A DNA stretch of 64,000 nt from NCBI RefSeq assembly GCF_019977355.1, contig NZ_AP024655.1:3472001-3536000 (forward strand), given 5' to 3'. Shown here piece after piece: positions 48,094 to 56,430 of the stretch. Source of the stretch: Arthrobacter sp. NicSoilB8 (GTDB lineage Bacteria; Actinomycetota; Actinomycetes; Actinomycetales; Micrococcaceae). Position 1 is the stretch's first letter; every line of letters starts with the position of its first letter. A program made the translations under genes and the position numbers. Under the pieces are notes generated by a model. The model was given only the letters and a program-made list of their open reading frames with translations. It searched no databases and was not told the origin of the DNA.

Positions 48094-48966
48094 ATGACTG
48101 AGACCGTCTGGGCGCCGGACGGCAGCAACCTGGTGGTTCACGCGGACAACGCGGCATACCTCCCCACGCTGCCGGACGGCGCCTTCACCCTGATATATGT
48201 GGACCCGCCCTTCAACACCGGCCGGGTCCAGCGGCGCCAGGAAACCCGGATGGTGCTCAACGCCGGCGGCGAGGGTGACCGAGTCGGGTTCAAGGGCCGT
48301 TCCTATGACACCATCAAGGGCGCGCTGCACAGCTACGACGACGCTTTCAGCGACTACTGGTCGTTCCTCGAGCCCCGGCTCGTGGAAGCCTGGCGGCTGC
48401 TGGCCGACGACGGCACCCTCTACCTGCATCTGGACTACCGTGAAGTGCACTACGCCAAGGTCATGCTGGACGCGATCTTCGGCCGCGAGTGCTTCCTGAA
48501 CGAGATCATCTGGGCCTACGACTACGGCGCGCGGGCCAAGTACCGCTGGCCCACGAAACACGACAATATCCTTGTCTACGTCAAGAACCCGGCGAAGTAC
48601 CACTTCGACAGCGCCGAGGTGGACCGCGAGCCGTACATGGCGCCCGGACTGGTCACGCCGGCCAAGCGCGAGCTCGGCAAGCTGCCCACGGACGTCTGGT
48701 GGCACACGATCGTTTCGCCGACCGGCAAGGAGAAGACCGGCTATCCGACGCAGAAGCCCGAAGGCCTGATCCGGCGCGTGGTCGCGGCCTCCAGCCGCCC
48801 CGGCGACTGGTGCCTGGACTTCTTCGCCGGCTCCGGCACGCTCGGCGCCGTGGCCGCGAAACTCGACCGCAGGTTCGTGTGCGTGGACCAGAACCAGGCC
48901 GCCGTCGATGTCATGGCCAAGCGCCTGGCCGTTCAGGCGCAGTTCACGTCGTTCCCGCCGGCCTGA
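48094..48966 (+). CDS. Orphan beta-class DNA methyltransferase (N6-adenine or N4-cytosine type)
   Basis: A 290-residue DNA methyltransferase. Catalytic motif IV DPPF is at residues 37-40 (IYVDPPFNTGR) and the AdoMet-binding motif I FFAGSGTLG is near residue 250, so the order is IV before I, the beta class. YPTQKPEGLIRRVV precedes motif I as usual. It is shorter than CcrM-type enzymes and has no extra C-terminal DNA-binding domain. No restriction endonuclease or specificity subunit is nearby, so it looks solitary and may have a regulatory or housekeeping role. It starts 8 bp after the helicase stop with no clear ribosome-binding site, implying co-transcription. The target sequence cannot be read from the protein. 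Confidence 0.9.
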   Translation: MTETVWAPDGSNLVVHADNAAYLPTLPDGAFTLIYVDPPFNTGRVQRRQETRMVLNAGGEGDRVGFKGRSYDTIKGALHSYDDAFSDYWSFLEPRLVEAWRLLADDGTLYLHLDYREVHYAKVMLDAIFGRECFLNEIIWAYDYGARAKYRWPTKHDNILVYVKNPAKYHFDSAEVDREPYMAPGLVTPAKRELGKLPTDVWWHTIVSPTGKEKTGYPTQKPEGLIRRVVAASSRPGDWCLDFFAGSGTLGAVAAKLDRRFVCVDQNQAAVDVMAKRLAVQAQFTSFPPA

Positions 48967-48975
48967 CTGCCCTTC

Positions 48976-49044
48976 CCGGTACTGCCTCTCGGTCAGGCCC
49001 GGTACTGCCTCCCGGTCAGGTCCGGTACTGCCCTTCCGGTCAGG
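48976..49044. repeat. Three 23-bp tandem repeats after the DNA methyltransferase gene
   Basis: Units CCGGTACTGCCTCTCGGTCA+GG (48976-48997), a near-copy at 48999-49020 and a 23-base version at 49022-49044 share the frame CCGGTACTGCC-n-CGGTCAGG. The third unit has CCGG at both ends of CCGGTACTGCCCTTCCGG and could fold. Located between convergent genes. Confidence 0.8.
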
Positions 49045-49061
49045 TGCGGCCCCGCCGGTCC

Positions 49062-49907
49062 TCAGCGCACCACGGCAGAACCCGTACCGAGTTCCTCGAT
49101 CCGGGCAAAGACTTCCGGCGAGGTCAGGTTCTCCCCCAGCAGGTTCGGCTTCCCGGTGCCGTGGTAGTCGGAGGACCCGGTGACCAGCAGGCCGTACTTT
49201 TCGGCGATGCGGCGGAGGAACACCCTGCCCTCCTCGGGGTTGTCCCGGTGATAGATTTCCAGGCCGGCCAGCCCGGCGTCGATCATCTCCCGATAGGTCT
49301 CCTCCCCCACGATCCGCCCGCGGGCAGAGGCAACGGGGTGGGCAAAGACCGGCACGCCGCCGGCTGCACGGACCAGTTCGACGGCGAGCGCCGGCTCCGG
49401 CGCATAGTGCTGGACCCAGTAGCGCGAACGTGAGGTCAGGATGGAGCCGAAGGCCTCGGCCCGGTCTTCCACTACGCCCGCGGCAACGAGCGCGTCGGCG
49501 ATGTGCGGGCGGCCGAGGGTGGCGCCCGGCGCGACATGGTGGATCACGTCGTCCCAGGTCAGCGGGTAGTCCTCGGCCAGCAGGGTGACCATCTTTTGCG
49601 CCCTGGTGTGCCGGGCGTCCTTGGCCTTGGAGATTTCCTCTAGCAGCCCGGGATGGGCGGGGTCATGGAGGTAGCTCAGGAGGTGGACGCTGATGCCTTC
49701 CGCTGTCCGGCAGGAGACCTCCATGCCCGGGACCAGGGCGACCCCGGTCCTCCGGGCGGCGGCGGCGGCCTCAGCCCACCCGCCGGTGGAGTCGTGATCG
49801 GTCAGCGCGACGACGTCGAGCCCGGCCCCCGCGGCGGACTCAATGACGTCAGCCGGCGCCTGGGTGCCGTCGGAAACGTTCGAGTGCGCATGCAGGTCAA
49901 TCCTCAC
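49062..49907 (-). CDS. PHP-domain metal-dependent phosphoesterase (TrpH/RNase AM type)
   Basis: A 281-residue PHP protein. Metal-site motifs are visible in order: IDLHAHSNVSDGT, VVALTDHDSTGGW, VPGMEVSC, VHLLSYLHD, PVFAHPVA and GSSDYHG. The E. coli relative (YciV/RNase AM) is a 5'-3' exonuclease and 3',5'-nucleotide phosphatase; the same is likely but unproven here. Starts with GTG; TAGGCT is exactly six bases ahead. Divergent from pepP and convergent with the methyltransferase gene. Confidence 0.93.
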   Translation of the reverse strand: MRIDLHAHSNVSDGTQAPADVIESAAGAGLDVVALTDHDSTGGWAEAAAAARRTGVALVPGMEVSCRTAEGISVHLLSYLHDPAHPGLLEEISKAKDARHTRAQKMVTLLAEDYPLTWDDVIHHVAPGATLGRPHIADALVAAGVVEDRAEAFGSILTSRSRYWVQHYAPEPALAVELVRAAGGVPVFAHPVASARGRIVGEETYREMIDAGLAGLEIYHRDNPEEGRVFLRRIAEKYGLLVTGSSDYHGTGKPNLLGENLTSPEVFARIEELGTGSAVVR

Positions 49908-49913
49908 CTCACC

Positions 49914-49919
49914 AGCCTA
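49914..49919 (-). promoter_or_regulatory. Candidate leaderless -10 element of the PHP gene
   Basis: TAGGCT, six bases before the GTG at 49907; the intervening GGTGAG is too close to act as a normal ribosome-binding site on a leader. Confidence 0.5.
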
Positions 49920-50045
49920 GTAGATGGCCGGATCCAAAGCCGCAGCCCGAGAGGGCGGATCGGGTCAGGCCGGTGCCCGGCGGTGCGCCCGGCCATGGGC
50001 CCGGCGGCCGGCGCGCGCCGTTGGCCTTAGCCGCGGCGCTGGTGA

Positions 50046-50051
50046 GACTAT
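50046..50051 (+). promoter_or_regulatory. Candidate leaderless -10 element of pepP
   Basis: GACTAT, six bases before the GTG at 50058, fits nAnnnT. Confidence 0.4.
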
Positions 50052-50057
50052 GGGACG

Positions 50058-51641
50058 GTGAACGATGCAGATAACACCCAAGTCTCCGCTTCCCAGCCCC
50101 TCGAAGAGCGCGTCAACAACCGCTCGCAGCGGCCCAGCTCCGACGCTTTCAAGGCCTTTATGGCCAGCAACTGGGCGCCGGCCACCCAGCACCTCCCGGA
50201 GCGTGACGCCGTCGCGGACCACGCCGCAACCCGGCGCCGCGCCATTTCAGGCCTGTTCAAAGGTGAACGCCTGGTCGTCCCCGCCGGCCCGCTGAAGGTC
50301 CGCTCGAACGACTGCGACTACCGCTTCCGGCCGCACTCCGCGTTCGCGCACCTCACGGGCCTCGGCGTGGACCACGAACCCGACGCGGTACTGATCCTGG
50401 AACCGGTGGCGGAGGGCACGGGCGACGACGGCGGCAACCACCGCGCCACACTGTACTTCCGCCCGCTGGCCGGCCGCGACACCGAGCAGTTCTACGCGGA
50501 CTCCCGCTCCGGCGAGTTCTGGATCGGCGCCCGCCCGAGCCTCGCCGAGTTCAAGGCCAAGCTCGGACTGGACACCGCGGACATCGGCGAACTCGAACTC
50601 GCCATCACCAAGAACGTCGGCGCGCCGGAAATCGGCGGCATCTCGATCAGGCTGGTCCGCAAGGTTGACGACAACATTGACGCCCTCGTGGACACGGCCC
50701 GGTACAACACGGCCAAGGACCCGGACAACCTTGACCTGAGCGTCCTCGACGCACTGGACGAGAAGCTCACAGAGGCCCTCTCTGAACTGCGCCTCCTCAA
50801 GGACGAGTGGGAAATCGAACAGATGAAGGTCGCCGTCGCCGCCACCGTGGCCGGCTTCACGGAGGTCGTCAAGGCAATCCCGCGGGCGCTGACCCACCAC
50901 CGCGGCGAGCGCGTGGTGGAAGGAGCGTTCTTCGCCCGCGCCCGTGAGGAAGGCAACGAGCTCGGCTACGACACCATTGCCGCTTCCGGCAACAACGCCA
51001 CCGTGCTGCACTGGACCCGGAACACCGGCAGGGTCAATGCCGGCGAACTGCTGCTCCTGGACGCGGGCGTCGAGGCCGACTCCCTGTACACCGCGGACGT
51101 TACCCGCACCCTGCCGGCCAACGGCAAGTTCTCCGAGATCCAGCGCAAGGTCTATGAGGCAGTCCTCGACGCCGCCGACGCCGGCTTTGCCGCCGCGCAG
51201 CCGGGCACCAAGTTCCGCGACATCCACACCGCGGCCACGACTGTGCTCGCGGAACGGCTCGCCGAATGGGGTCTCCTGCCCGTCTCTGTGGAGGAAGCGA
51301 TCAGCACTGAGGGCCAGCAGCACCGCCGCTGGATGCCGCACGGCACCAGCCACCACCTGGGCCTCGACGTCCATGACTGCGCGCAGGCGAAGCGGGAGCT
51401 TTACTTGGACGGCGTGCTGACGCCCGGAATGGTGTTCACGATCGAACCCGGCCTGTACTTCAAGAACGAGGACATCGGCATCCCTGAGGAATACCGCGGA
51501 ATCGGCGTCCGGATCGAGGATGACATCCTCATGACGGCCGACGGCCCGGTCAACCTCAGCGCTGCACTCCCGCGCAAGGCGGACGACGTCGAGTCCTGGA
51601 TGGCGGGCATCTACCTGGAAGTCGACGGCCAGACGCCGTAG
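50058..51641 (+). CDS. pepP: Xaa-Pro aminopeptidase (aminopeptidase P)
   Basis: A 527-residue M24B metallopeptidase that removes N-terminal residues preceding proline. The dimetal site is complete: first Asp in LLLDAGVEADSLYTADVTRT (two Asp), His in PHGTSHHLGLDVHD, and the two Glu in TIEPGLYF and GIGVRIEDDIL. The N-terminal creatinase-like domain spans about residues 50-240. The N-terminal 25 residues are polar. GTG start, supported by the -10 spacing. Cytoplasmic, housekeeping. Confidence 0.96.
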   Translation: MNDADNTQVSASQPLEERVNNRSQRPSSDAFKAFMASNWAPATQHLPERDAVADHAATRRRAISGLFKGERLVVPAGPLKVRSNDCDYRFRPHSAFAHLTGLGVDHEPDAVLILEPVAEGTGDDGGNHRATLYFRPLAGRDTEQFYADSRSGEFWIGARPSLAEFKAKLGLDTADIGELELAITKNVGAPEIGGISIRLVRKVDDNIDALVDTARYNTAKDPDNLDLSVLDALDEKLTEALSELRLLKDEWEIEQMKVAVAATVAGFTEVVKAIPRALTHHRGERVVEGAFFARAREEGNELGYDTIAASGNNATVLHWTRNTGRVNAGELLLLDAGVEADSLYTADVTRTLPANGKFSEIQRKVYEAVLDAADAGFAAAQPGTKFRDIHTAATTVLAERLAEWGLLPVSVEEAISTEGQQHRRWMPHGTSHHLGLDVHDCAQAKRELYLDGVLTPGMVFTIEPGLYFKNEDIGIPEEYRGIGVRIEDDILMTADGPVNLSAALPRKADDVESWMAGIYLEVDGQTP

Positions 51642-51702
51642 CCTTCCCGCCCGACGGCTCCTCCTCACCGGAAGCAGCACAGCGGAAGCAGCAGTTTAAA
51701 GA

Positions 51703-51748
51703 GCAGAAAAGCGAGGGTCCCGGATGTCCGGGACCCTCGCTTTTCTGC
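51703..51748. terminator. Perfect 21-bp hairpin terminator after pepP
   Basis: The arms at 51703-51723 and 51728-51748 are exact complements with loop ATGT; the stem starts GCAGAAAAGCGAGGG. The TTTT in the descending arm gives a U-tract for pepP, and the mirrored AAAA serves the convergent stress-protein gene. Confidence 0.9.
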
Positions 51749-51781
51749 TGCGTCAATCGGTGCTGCCGTTGCCGCCGGGGA

Positions 51782-52675
51782 TCAGTGCTGCTGGCTGTCC
51801 TGGCCCGGGGCCGGCTTCTCGGTGTCCGTGATCCTGACCCCGTACTGAGGACGGCCGTCCGGCAGGTCCGGATAGCTCACACCTGAAACGCGGCCGGCAG
51901 GGCGGGCGGCTTCCTCTTCCGTGCCGGGTCCGGCCGGGGCTTGGCCCGCGGCGGCGCCCTGCTGGGGCTGGCCACCCTGATACTGGCCGGGCTGAGACTG
52001 GCCGGCGGGCCCGTTGCCGGCCTCCGGGGTCCTCTGGCCGTACGGGTCATTCCAGCCTGCGGGACGCTGGGGCGCATGGCCAGGCTGCTGCGGGGCGTGG
52101 TGCTGGGGTTCCTGGTGCCGGTAGTCGTGCTGTTGATATCCGGCAGCGGGGGCACCGGACGCGTCATGCGGCGTCATGGGCAGCTGGTGGAGCAGGCGGC
52201 GGGCTTCGCCGGCGGCCTCGAAGGAGACCACGACGTCGTAATTGGTCGCCAGCACCTGGCTGGTGGAGGTGAAGTCACGCTTGCCGCGCTGCATGGCGTA
52301 GGTGACGATGCCAAACAGCATGAAGAACGCGGCACCCATCAGCACGGACGTGACAATCGAGAAGTATCCGGGGGTCGTGGAGAAGAACGACAGCATGACA
52401 CCGACGAACAGGCCGAACCACATGCCGCTGAGGGCGCCGGACAGGGCGACGCGAGGGTAGGTGAGCCGGCCCGTGACGCGCTCCACCATCTTCAGGTCGT
52501 TGCCCACGATCGACACCATTTGCACCGGGAACTGCTGGTCGGCCAGATAGTCCACCGCCTTCTGGGCATCCAGGTAGGAGTTGTAGGAACCGACGACGTC
52601 GCCTCTGGGGACAGCGCGGGCCTCGTCCGAGCCGTTGGGGGCACCGGCCCTGGGAGCACCAAAAATGTTTGACAT
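51782..52675 (-). CDS. YflT-like general stress protein with two membrane segments
   Basis: A 297-residue protein. The N-terminal half carries the heat-induced stress (YflT, PF11181-type) domain, SYNSYLDAQKAVDYLADQQF and VSIVGNDLKMVERV. Two hydrophobic segments follow (about residues 78-98 and 106-128: LSGALSGMWFGLFVGVM and YFSIVTSVLMGAAFFML). The last ~120 residues are Gln/Pro/Gly-rich and disordered. GAGAAT six bases before the ATG is a weak leaderless -10. Divergent from the MgtE_N/CBS gene. The stress role is inferred from the domain name only. Confidence 0.85.
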   Translation of the reverse strand: MSNIFGAPRAGAPNGSDEARAVPRGDVVGSYNSYLDAQKAVDYLADQQFPVQMVSIVGNDLKMVERVTGRLTYPRVALSGALSGMWFGLFVGVMLSFFSTTPGYFSIVTSVLMGAAFFMLFGIVTYAMQRGKRDFTSTSQVLATNYDVVVSFEAAGEARRLLHQLPMTPHDASGAPAAGYQQHDYRHQEPQHHAPQQPGHAPQRPAGWNDPYGQRTPEAGNGPAGQSQPGQYQGGQPQQGAAAGQAPAGPGTEEEAARPAGRVSGVSYPDLPDGRPQYGVRITDTEKPAPGQDSQQH

Positions 52676-52740
52676 ACGCCCATTCTCACCTATCCGGCTG
52701 GTGTGTGGCTGGAAATTCAGCTAAAAGAGAGCAGACTCGG

Positions 52741-52746
52741 TAGCCT
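52741..52746 (+). promoter_or_regulatory. Candidate leaderless -10 element of the MgtE_N/CBS gene
   Basis: TAGCCT, six bases before the GTG at 52753. Confidence 0.5.
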
Positions 52747-52752
52747 GTATGA

Positions 52753-54036
52753 GTGAGCATGAATCTTTCGCGGGTGTTTGTCGCGCGCCTCCTCGGACTG
52801 GACGTCTTCGACCCATTGGGCGACCGTCTGGGCCGGTTGCGCGACGTCGTGGTGCTCTCCCGCGGGACCAGGGGCGCCCCGCACGTGGTGGGCATCGTCG
52901 TCGAAGTCCCCGGCAAGAAGCGCGTGTTTGTGCCCATGACGCGGATTACCTCGATCGACCAGACCCAGATCATCTGCACGGGGCTGGTCAATCTGCGCCG
53001 CTTCGAACAGCGCGGTGCGGAAACCCTCGTGGTCGCCGAAATGTTCGACCGCCGGGTCACCCTCGCGGACGGCAGCGGGGACGCGACCATCGAGGACATC
53101 GCCATGGACAAGCACCGCTCCGGCGACTGGTTTGTCAGCAAGCTCTTCGTCCGCCGCGGCCACTCCCTCTCGCCGCTGAGCCGGCTGCGCCGCAACGAAA
53201 CCATGATCATCGACTGGGCGGATGCCCGGCAGGGCGCCAAGACCGAGCCCCAGGCCGCCACCCAGTTCGTGGCGACGCACGAGGACCTCAAACCGGCCGA
53301 CTTCGCCGAAGCCCTGCAGGAAATGAGCGACAAACGCCGCTTCGAGGTCGCCAGTGAACTCCAGGACGAGCGGCTCGCGGACGTCCTGCAGGAGATGCCC
53401 GAAGGCGACCAGGTGGAGATCCTCTCTGCCCTGGACGTCAACCGGGCCGCCGACGTCCTCGAGGAAATGGACCCCGACGACGCCGCGGACCTCCTTGCAG
53501 AACTGCCCAGCGCACAGGCGGAGGAGCTCCTGCAGCTGATGGAACCCGAAGGCGCCGAGGACGTCCGCCGGCTGCTCGAATACGACGAGGACACCGCCGG
53601 CGGCCTCATGACGCCGGTTCCGGTGATCCTGCCGCCGGAAGCCACCGTCGCCGAGGCACTCGCCCACGTCCGCCGGGAGGAGCTCTCCCCCGCCCTGGCG
53701 TCCTCGATCTTCGTCGCCCGGCCGCCTTTGGAAACGCCCACCGGGCGCTTCCTCGGCGTCGTGCACATCCAGCAGCTGCTGCGCTACCCGCCGCCGGAGC
53801 CGCTGGGCAACCTCGTGGACAAAAACCTGGAACCGGTCTCCGATCAGGCCCACATCAGTGAGGTGGCCCGCACGCTGGCCACCTACAACCTCAACTCGCT
53901 CCCCGTGGTCAACGAGGACGGACGGCTTGTGGGGGCGGTGACTGTTGACGACGTGCTTGATCATCTGTTGCCGGACGACTGGCGCGCCCACGAGGACGAC
54001 GCCCCGATAAGGAAGCTTGGAGGCCGCATTGGCTGA
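52753..54036 (+). CDS. PRC-barrel/MgtE_N/CBS-domain soluble protein
   Basis: A 427-residue protein made of a PRC-barrel-like N-terminus (residues ~1-75, DVFDPLGDRLGRLRDVVVL), an MgtE_N superhelix (~170-290, ADVLQEMPEGDQVEILSAL and EEMDPDDAADLLAELP) and two CBS domains (~295-420, GGLMTPVPVILPPEATV and LNSLPVVNEDGRLVGAVTV). The channel-forming transmembrane domain of MgtE is absent, so this is the cytosolic sensor half only. It may sense Mg or nucleotides and act on a partner. It overlaps the DUF1003 membrane protein gene by 8 bases, which is therefore the natural partner. Position matches Rv1232c. Confidence 0.92.
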   Translation: MSMNLSRVFVARLLGLDVFDPLGDRLGRLRDVVVLSRGTRGAPHVVGIVVEVPGKKRVFVPMTRITSIDQTQIICTGLVNLRRFEQRGAETLVVAEMFDRRVTLADGSGDATIEDIAMDKHRSGDWFVSKLFVRRGHSLSPLSRLRRNETMIIDWADARQGAKTEPQAATQFVATHEDLKPADFAEALQEMSDKRRFEVASELQDERLADVLQEMPEGDQVEILSALDVNRAADVLEEMDPDDAADLLAELPSAQAEELLQLMEPEGAEDVRRLLEYDEDTAGGLMTPVPVILPPEATVAEALAHVRREELSPALASSIFVARPPLETPTGRFLGVVHIQQLLRYPPPEPLGNLVDKNLEPVSDQAHISEVARTLATYNLNSLPVVNEDGRLVGAVTVDDVLDHLLPDDWRAHEDDAPIRKLGGRIG

Positions 54037-54790
54037 TCCCACCGCACCACGGAGCTCCAATGTCCGGCCCGGCAGCAGGACCGCCGGCGGCCTCGACACG
54101 CCGCTGAGCGGCCGGCAGCGCATCCTGCCCAACTTCCGTCCCGACCCGGACGCGTTCGGCCACGCCACCGAAGGTTTCGCCCGTTTCATGGGCACCCCCC
54201 AGTTCCTGCTCTACATGACCGTGTTCTGCGTCTTCTGGCTGGGCTGGAACACGTGGGCCCCGGTGGAATGGCAGTTCGATTCACGGGAACTGGGCTTCAC
54301 GCTGCTGACCCTCATGCTGTCCCTGCAGGCCTCCTACGCCGCGCCCCTGCTGCTGCTCGCGCAGAACCGCCAGGACGACCGGGACAAGGTCTCGCTCCAG
54401 CAGGACCGCCAGCGGGCCGAACGCAATCTTTCCGACACCGAATACCTGACCCGGGAACTTGCGTCCCTGCGCATCGCGCTGCGCGAGGTCGCCACCCGCG
54501 ACTATGTCCGCGCCGAGCTGCGCAGCCTGCTGGAGGACATGCTGGAGGCACAGGAGGAACTGCGCACCCACGATCCTTCCGCCGGCGTCCACGAGACCCC
54601 GCGGGAAAAGGTCAAGGAGAAGTTGAAGGAGCGGCGCGACAAACAGCGCAGCCCCCGGACCCAGCAGATCCCCCGGGTCAAGGCCGGCAGCAAGCGGGAG
54701 GACTCGCCGGCGAGCCCGTCTGTGCACCCGCCCGAGCCGCCTGCCGACCCCGCCCGCCAGCCCGCACACCGAACCTTCCCCGAAAGCTGA
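54029..54790 (+). CDS. DUF1003 family membrane protein
   Basis: A 253-residue protein with the DUF1003 core of two membrane helices (about 55-75 LLYMTVFCVFWLGWNTW and 90-112 LLTLMLSLQASYAAPLLLL) followed by QNRQDDRDK, typical of the family, then a coiled-coil-like segment (~115-175) and a basic/Pro-rich tail. The TTG at 54029 is preferred to the TTG at 54017 because GGAGG (54019-54023) sits five bases before it. The start overlaps the MgtE_N/CBS gene, so the two are translationally coupled; Mg or ion transport linkage is inference. Confidence 0.9.
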   Translation: MADPTAPRSSNVRPGSRTAGGLDTPLSGRQRILPNFRPDPDAFGHATEGFARFMGTPQFLLYMTVFCVFWLGWNTWAPVEWQFDSRELGFTLLTLMLSLQASYAAPLLLLAQNRQDDRDKVSLQQDRQRAERNLSDTEYLTRELASLRIALREVATRDYVRAELRSLLEDMLEAQEELRTHDPSAGVHETPREKVKEKLKERRDKQRSPRTQQIPRVKAGSKREDSPASPSVHPPEPPADPARQPAHRTFPES

Positions 54791-54801
54791 GCACCGCCCG
54801 C

Positions 54802-55944
54802 ATGAGCACCCCGCTGGACAGCACCTCCCTCGACGGGGCAGTGCACGCGGCACTTGCCACCGTGATCGACCCTGAACTCCGCCGCCCCATCACCGAACTC
54901 GGCATGGTGGAGGCCGTGGAGATCTCCGACGGCGGCCGAGTGCGGATCGTGGTGCTCTTGACGATCGCGGGCTGCCCGCTGCGCGGCACCATCACGGCCG
55001 ACACCGAGGCGGCGCTGTCCGCCGTCCCGGGCGTCACCGGCGTCGAGGTTGAGCTGAAAGTCATGACCCAGGCGCAGCGGGACGCCCTGAAGGAAAAGCT
55101 CCGCGGCGCCGGCGGCCAGCGCGGCATCCCGTTCAACGCGCCCGGCTCGCTGACCAAGGTGTATGCCGTCGCGAGCGGCAAGGGCGGCGTGGGAAAGTCC
55201 TCAGTGACGGTCAACCTGGCGTGCGCGCTGGCGGCCCAGGGGCTCCGTGTGGGCATCGTGGACGCGGACGTCTACGGGTTCTCCGTCCCGGCGCTGATGG
55301 GCATCACCCAGTCCCCCACCCGGGTGGACGACATGATCCTGCCGCCGGTGGCCTACGGGGTCAAGGTCATCTCCATCGGCATGTTCGTCACCGGGAACCA
55401 GCCCGTGGCCTGGCGCGGGCCGATGCTGCACCGCGCACTGGAGCAGTTCCTGACGGACGTCTATTTCGGCGACCTCGATGCCCTGTTCCTGGACCTGCCG
55501 CCCGGTACCGGCGACATCGCGATCTCCGTCGCCCAGCTCTTGCCCAAGGCGCAGATCCTGGTCGTGACCACCCCGCAGGCGGCCGCCGCGGATGTTGCCG
55601 AACGGGCCGGGGCAATCGCCACCCAGACCGGCCAGACCCTGGCCGGCGTCGTGGAGAACATGTCCTATCTTGAACTGCCCGACGGCGGCAGGATGGAACT
55701 GTTCGGCAGCGGCGGCGGCGCCGTGCTCGCCGAGCGCCTCTCGGCCACCGTGGGTGACGACGTTCCCCTGCTGGGCCAGATTCCCCTCGAAGTCCTGCTC
55801 CGTGAGGGCGGAGATGCCGGGGTGCCGCTGGTGCTGGGCCGTCCGGAAACCCCGGCGGCCGTGGCCCTGGCCGGGATCGCCGGGAGGCTGGCGTCCGTTC
55901 CGCGCGGACTCAAGGGCATGTCGCTTGGCCTGCAGCCGCGCTGA
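54802..55944 (+). CDS. mrp: Mrp/ApbC/NBP35-type iron-sulfur carrier P-loop ATPase
   Basis: A 380-residue protein with an N-terminal MIP18/DUF59 domain (~1-95; VIDPELRRPITELGMVE, TIAGCPLRGTI) and a ParA-like ATPase domain. The deviant Walker A is VASGKGGVGKSSVTVNLA; LFLDLPPGTGDIAISVAQL is Walker B. The usual CxxC Fe-S motif near the C-terminus is absent: where E. coli Mrp has CxxC, this reads NMSYLELPDGGRMELFG. Fe-S binding must then use other residues, if any. The start at 54802 is 11 bases after the DUF1003 stop. Last gene of the unit, converging on tatB at a 9-bp gap. Confidence 0.93.
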   Translation: MSTPLDSTSLDGAVHAALATVIDPELRRPITELGMVEAVEISDGGRVRIVVLLTIAGCPLRGTITADTEAALSAVPGVTGVEVELKVMTQAQRDALKEKLRGAGGQRGIPFNAPGSLTKVYAVASGKGGVGKSSVTVNLACALAAQGLRVGIVDADVYGFSVPALMGITQSPTRVDDMILPPVAYGVKVISIGMFVTGNQPVAWRGPMLHRALEQFLTDVYFGDLDALFLDLPPGTGDIAISVAQLLPKAQILVVTTPQAAAADVAERAGAIATQTGQTLAGVVENMSYLELPDGGRMELFGSGGGAVLAERLSATVGDDVPLLGQIPLEVLLREGGDAGVPLVLGRPETPAAVALAGIAGRLASVPRGLKGMSLGLQPR

Positions 55945-55953
55945 CAGGAAAGC

Positions 55954-56349
55954 CTAGGTCGCCTCTGAGTCGAAGGGTGCCGGTTCGCCCTCGGGCAGCT
56001 GCTCCACGACCCGGACCGGGCGGTGCTCTGCCATGGCCGTGGCGGCCGCAGCCGCGGACACAGTGGCGGGGGCCCCGGAGCTCACCGGCTTGGTGTCATC
56101 CTCCAGGAGTGCTTCCTTGATGATCCGGCGGGGATCGTACTGCCGGGGATCGTACTTCTTCCAGTCGACCTCATCGATGTCGATGCCGACTTCTTCCTTG
56201 ATCTGTTCCCGCGCCCCCGACGCCATTCGGCGCACTTCCTTGACGATGTTGGCAAGTTTCTGGGTGTATTCGGGCAGCCTGCTGGGACCAATCACCAGAA
56301 GGCCGATGATCAGCAGAAGTAAAAACTCCGGTCCATTGATTCCAAGCAC
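55954..56349 (-). CDS. tatB: Sec-independent (Tat) translocase subunit TatB
   Basis: A 131-residue TatB. N-terminal membrane helix (GPEFLLLLIIGLLVIGPSRL, residues ~6-25) with the conserved Pro after the Gly, then an amphipathic helix EYTQKLANIVKEVRRMASG and a charged cytoplasmic tail. GTG start at 56349. The spacing and sequence after the helix (DIDEVDWKKYDPRQYDPRR) match actinobacterial TatB. It follows the anti-sigma factor gene on the same strand by 81 bp, an arrangement known from sigE-rseA-htrA-tatB; here the htrA gene is absent between them. Confidence 0.93.
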   Translation of the reverse strand: MLGINGPEFLLLLIIGLLVIGPSRLPEYTQKLANIVKEVRRMASGAREQIKEEVGIDIDEVDWKKYDPRQYDPRRIIKEALLEDDTKPVSSGAPATVSAAAAATAMAEHRPVRVVEQLPEGEPAPFDSEAT

Positions 56350-56430
56350 TTTAGGAAGATTACCCTCTCATTCGGGCTGGCGACGACTTCGCGAAGCCCG
56401 GACGCCGACCATGTCCGGCCCATCCCTGCC

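Noticed and set aside
46325..48157. A 610-codon minus-strand frame over the helicase gene
   Set aside because: It mirrors the DEAD-box helicase, whose nine motifs are all intact on the plus strand.
48094..48966. Restriction-modification system
   Set aside because: No endonuclease or specificity gene flanks the methyltransferase; neighbours are an RNA helicase and a PHP enzyme.
48976..49044. CRISPR array
   Set aside because: The 23-bp units abut with almost no spacer and there are no cas genes.
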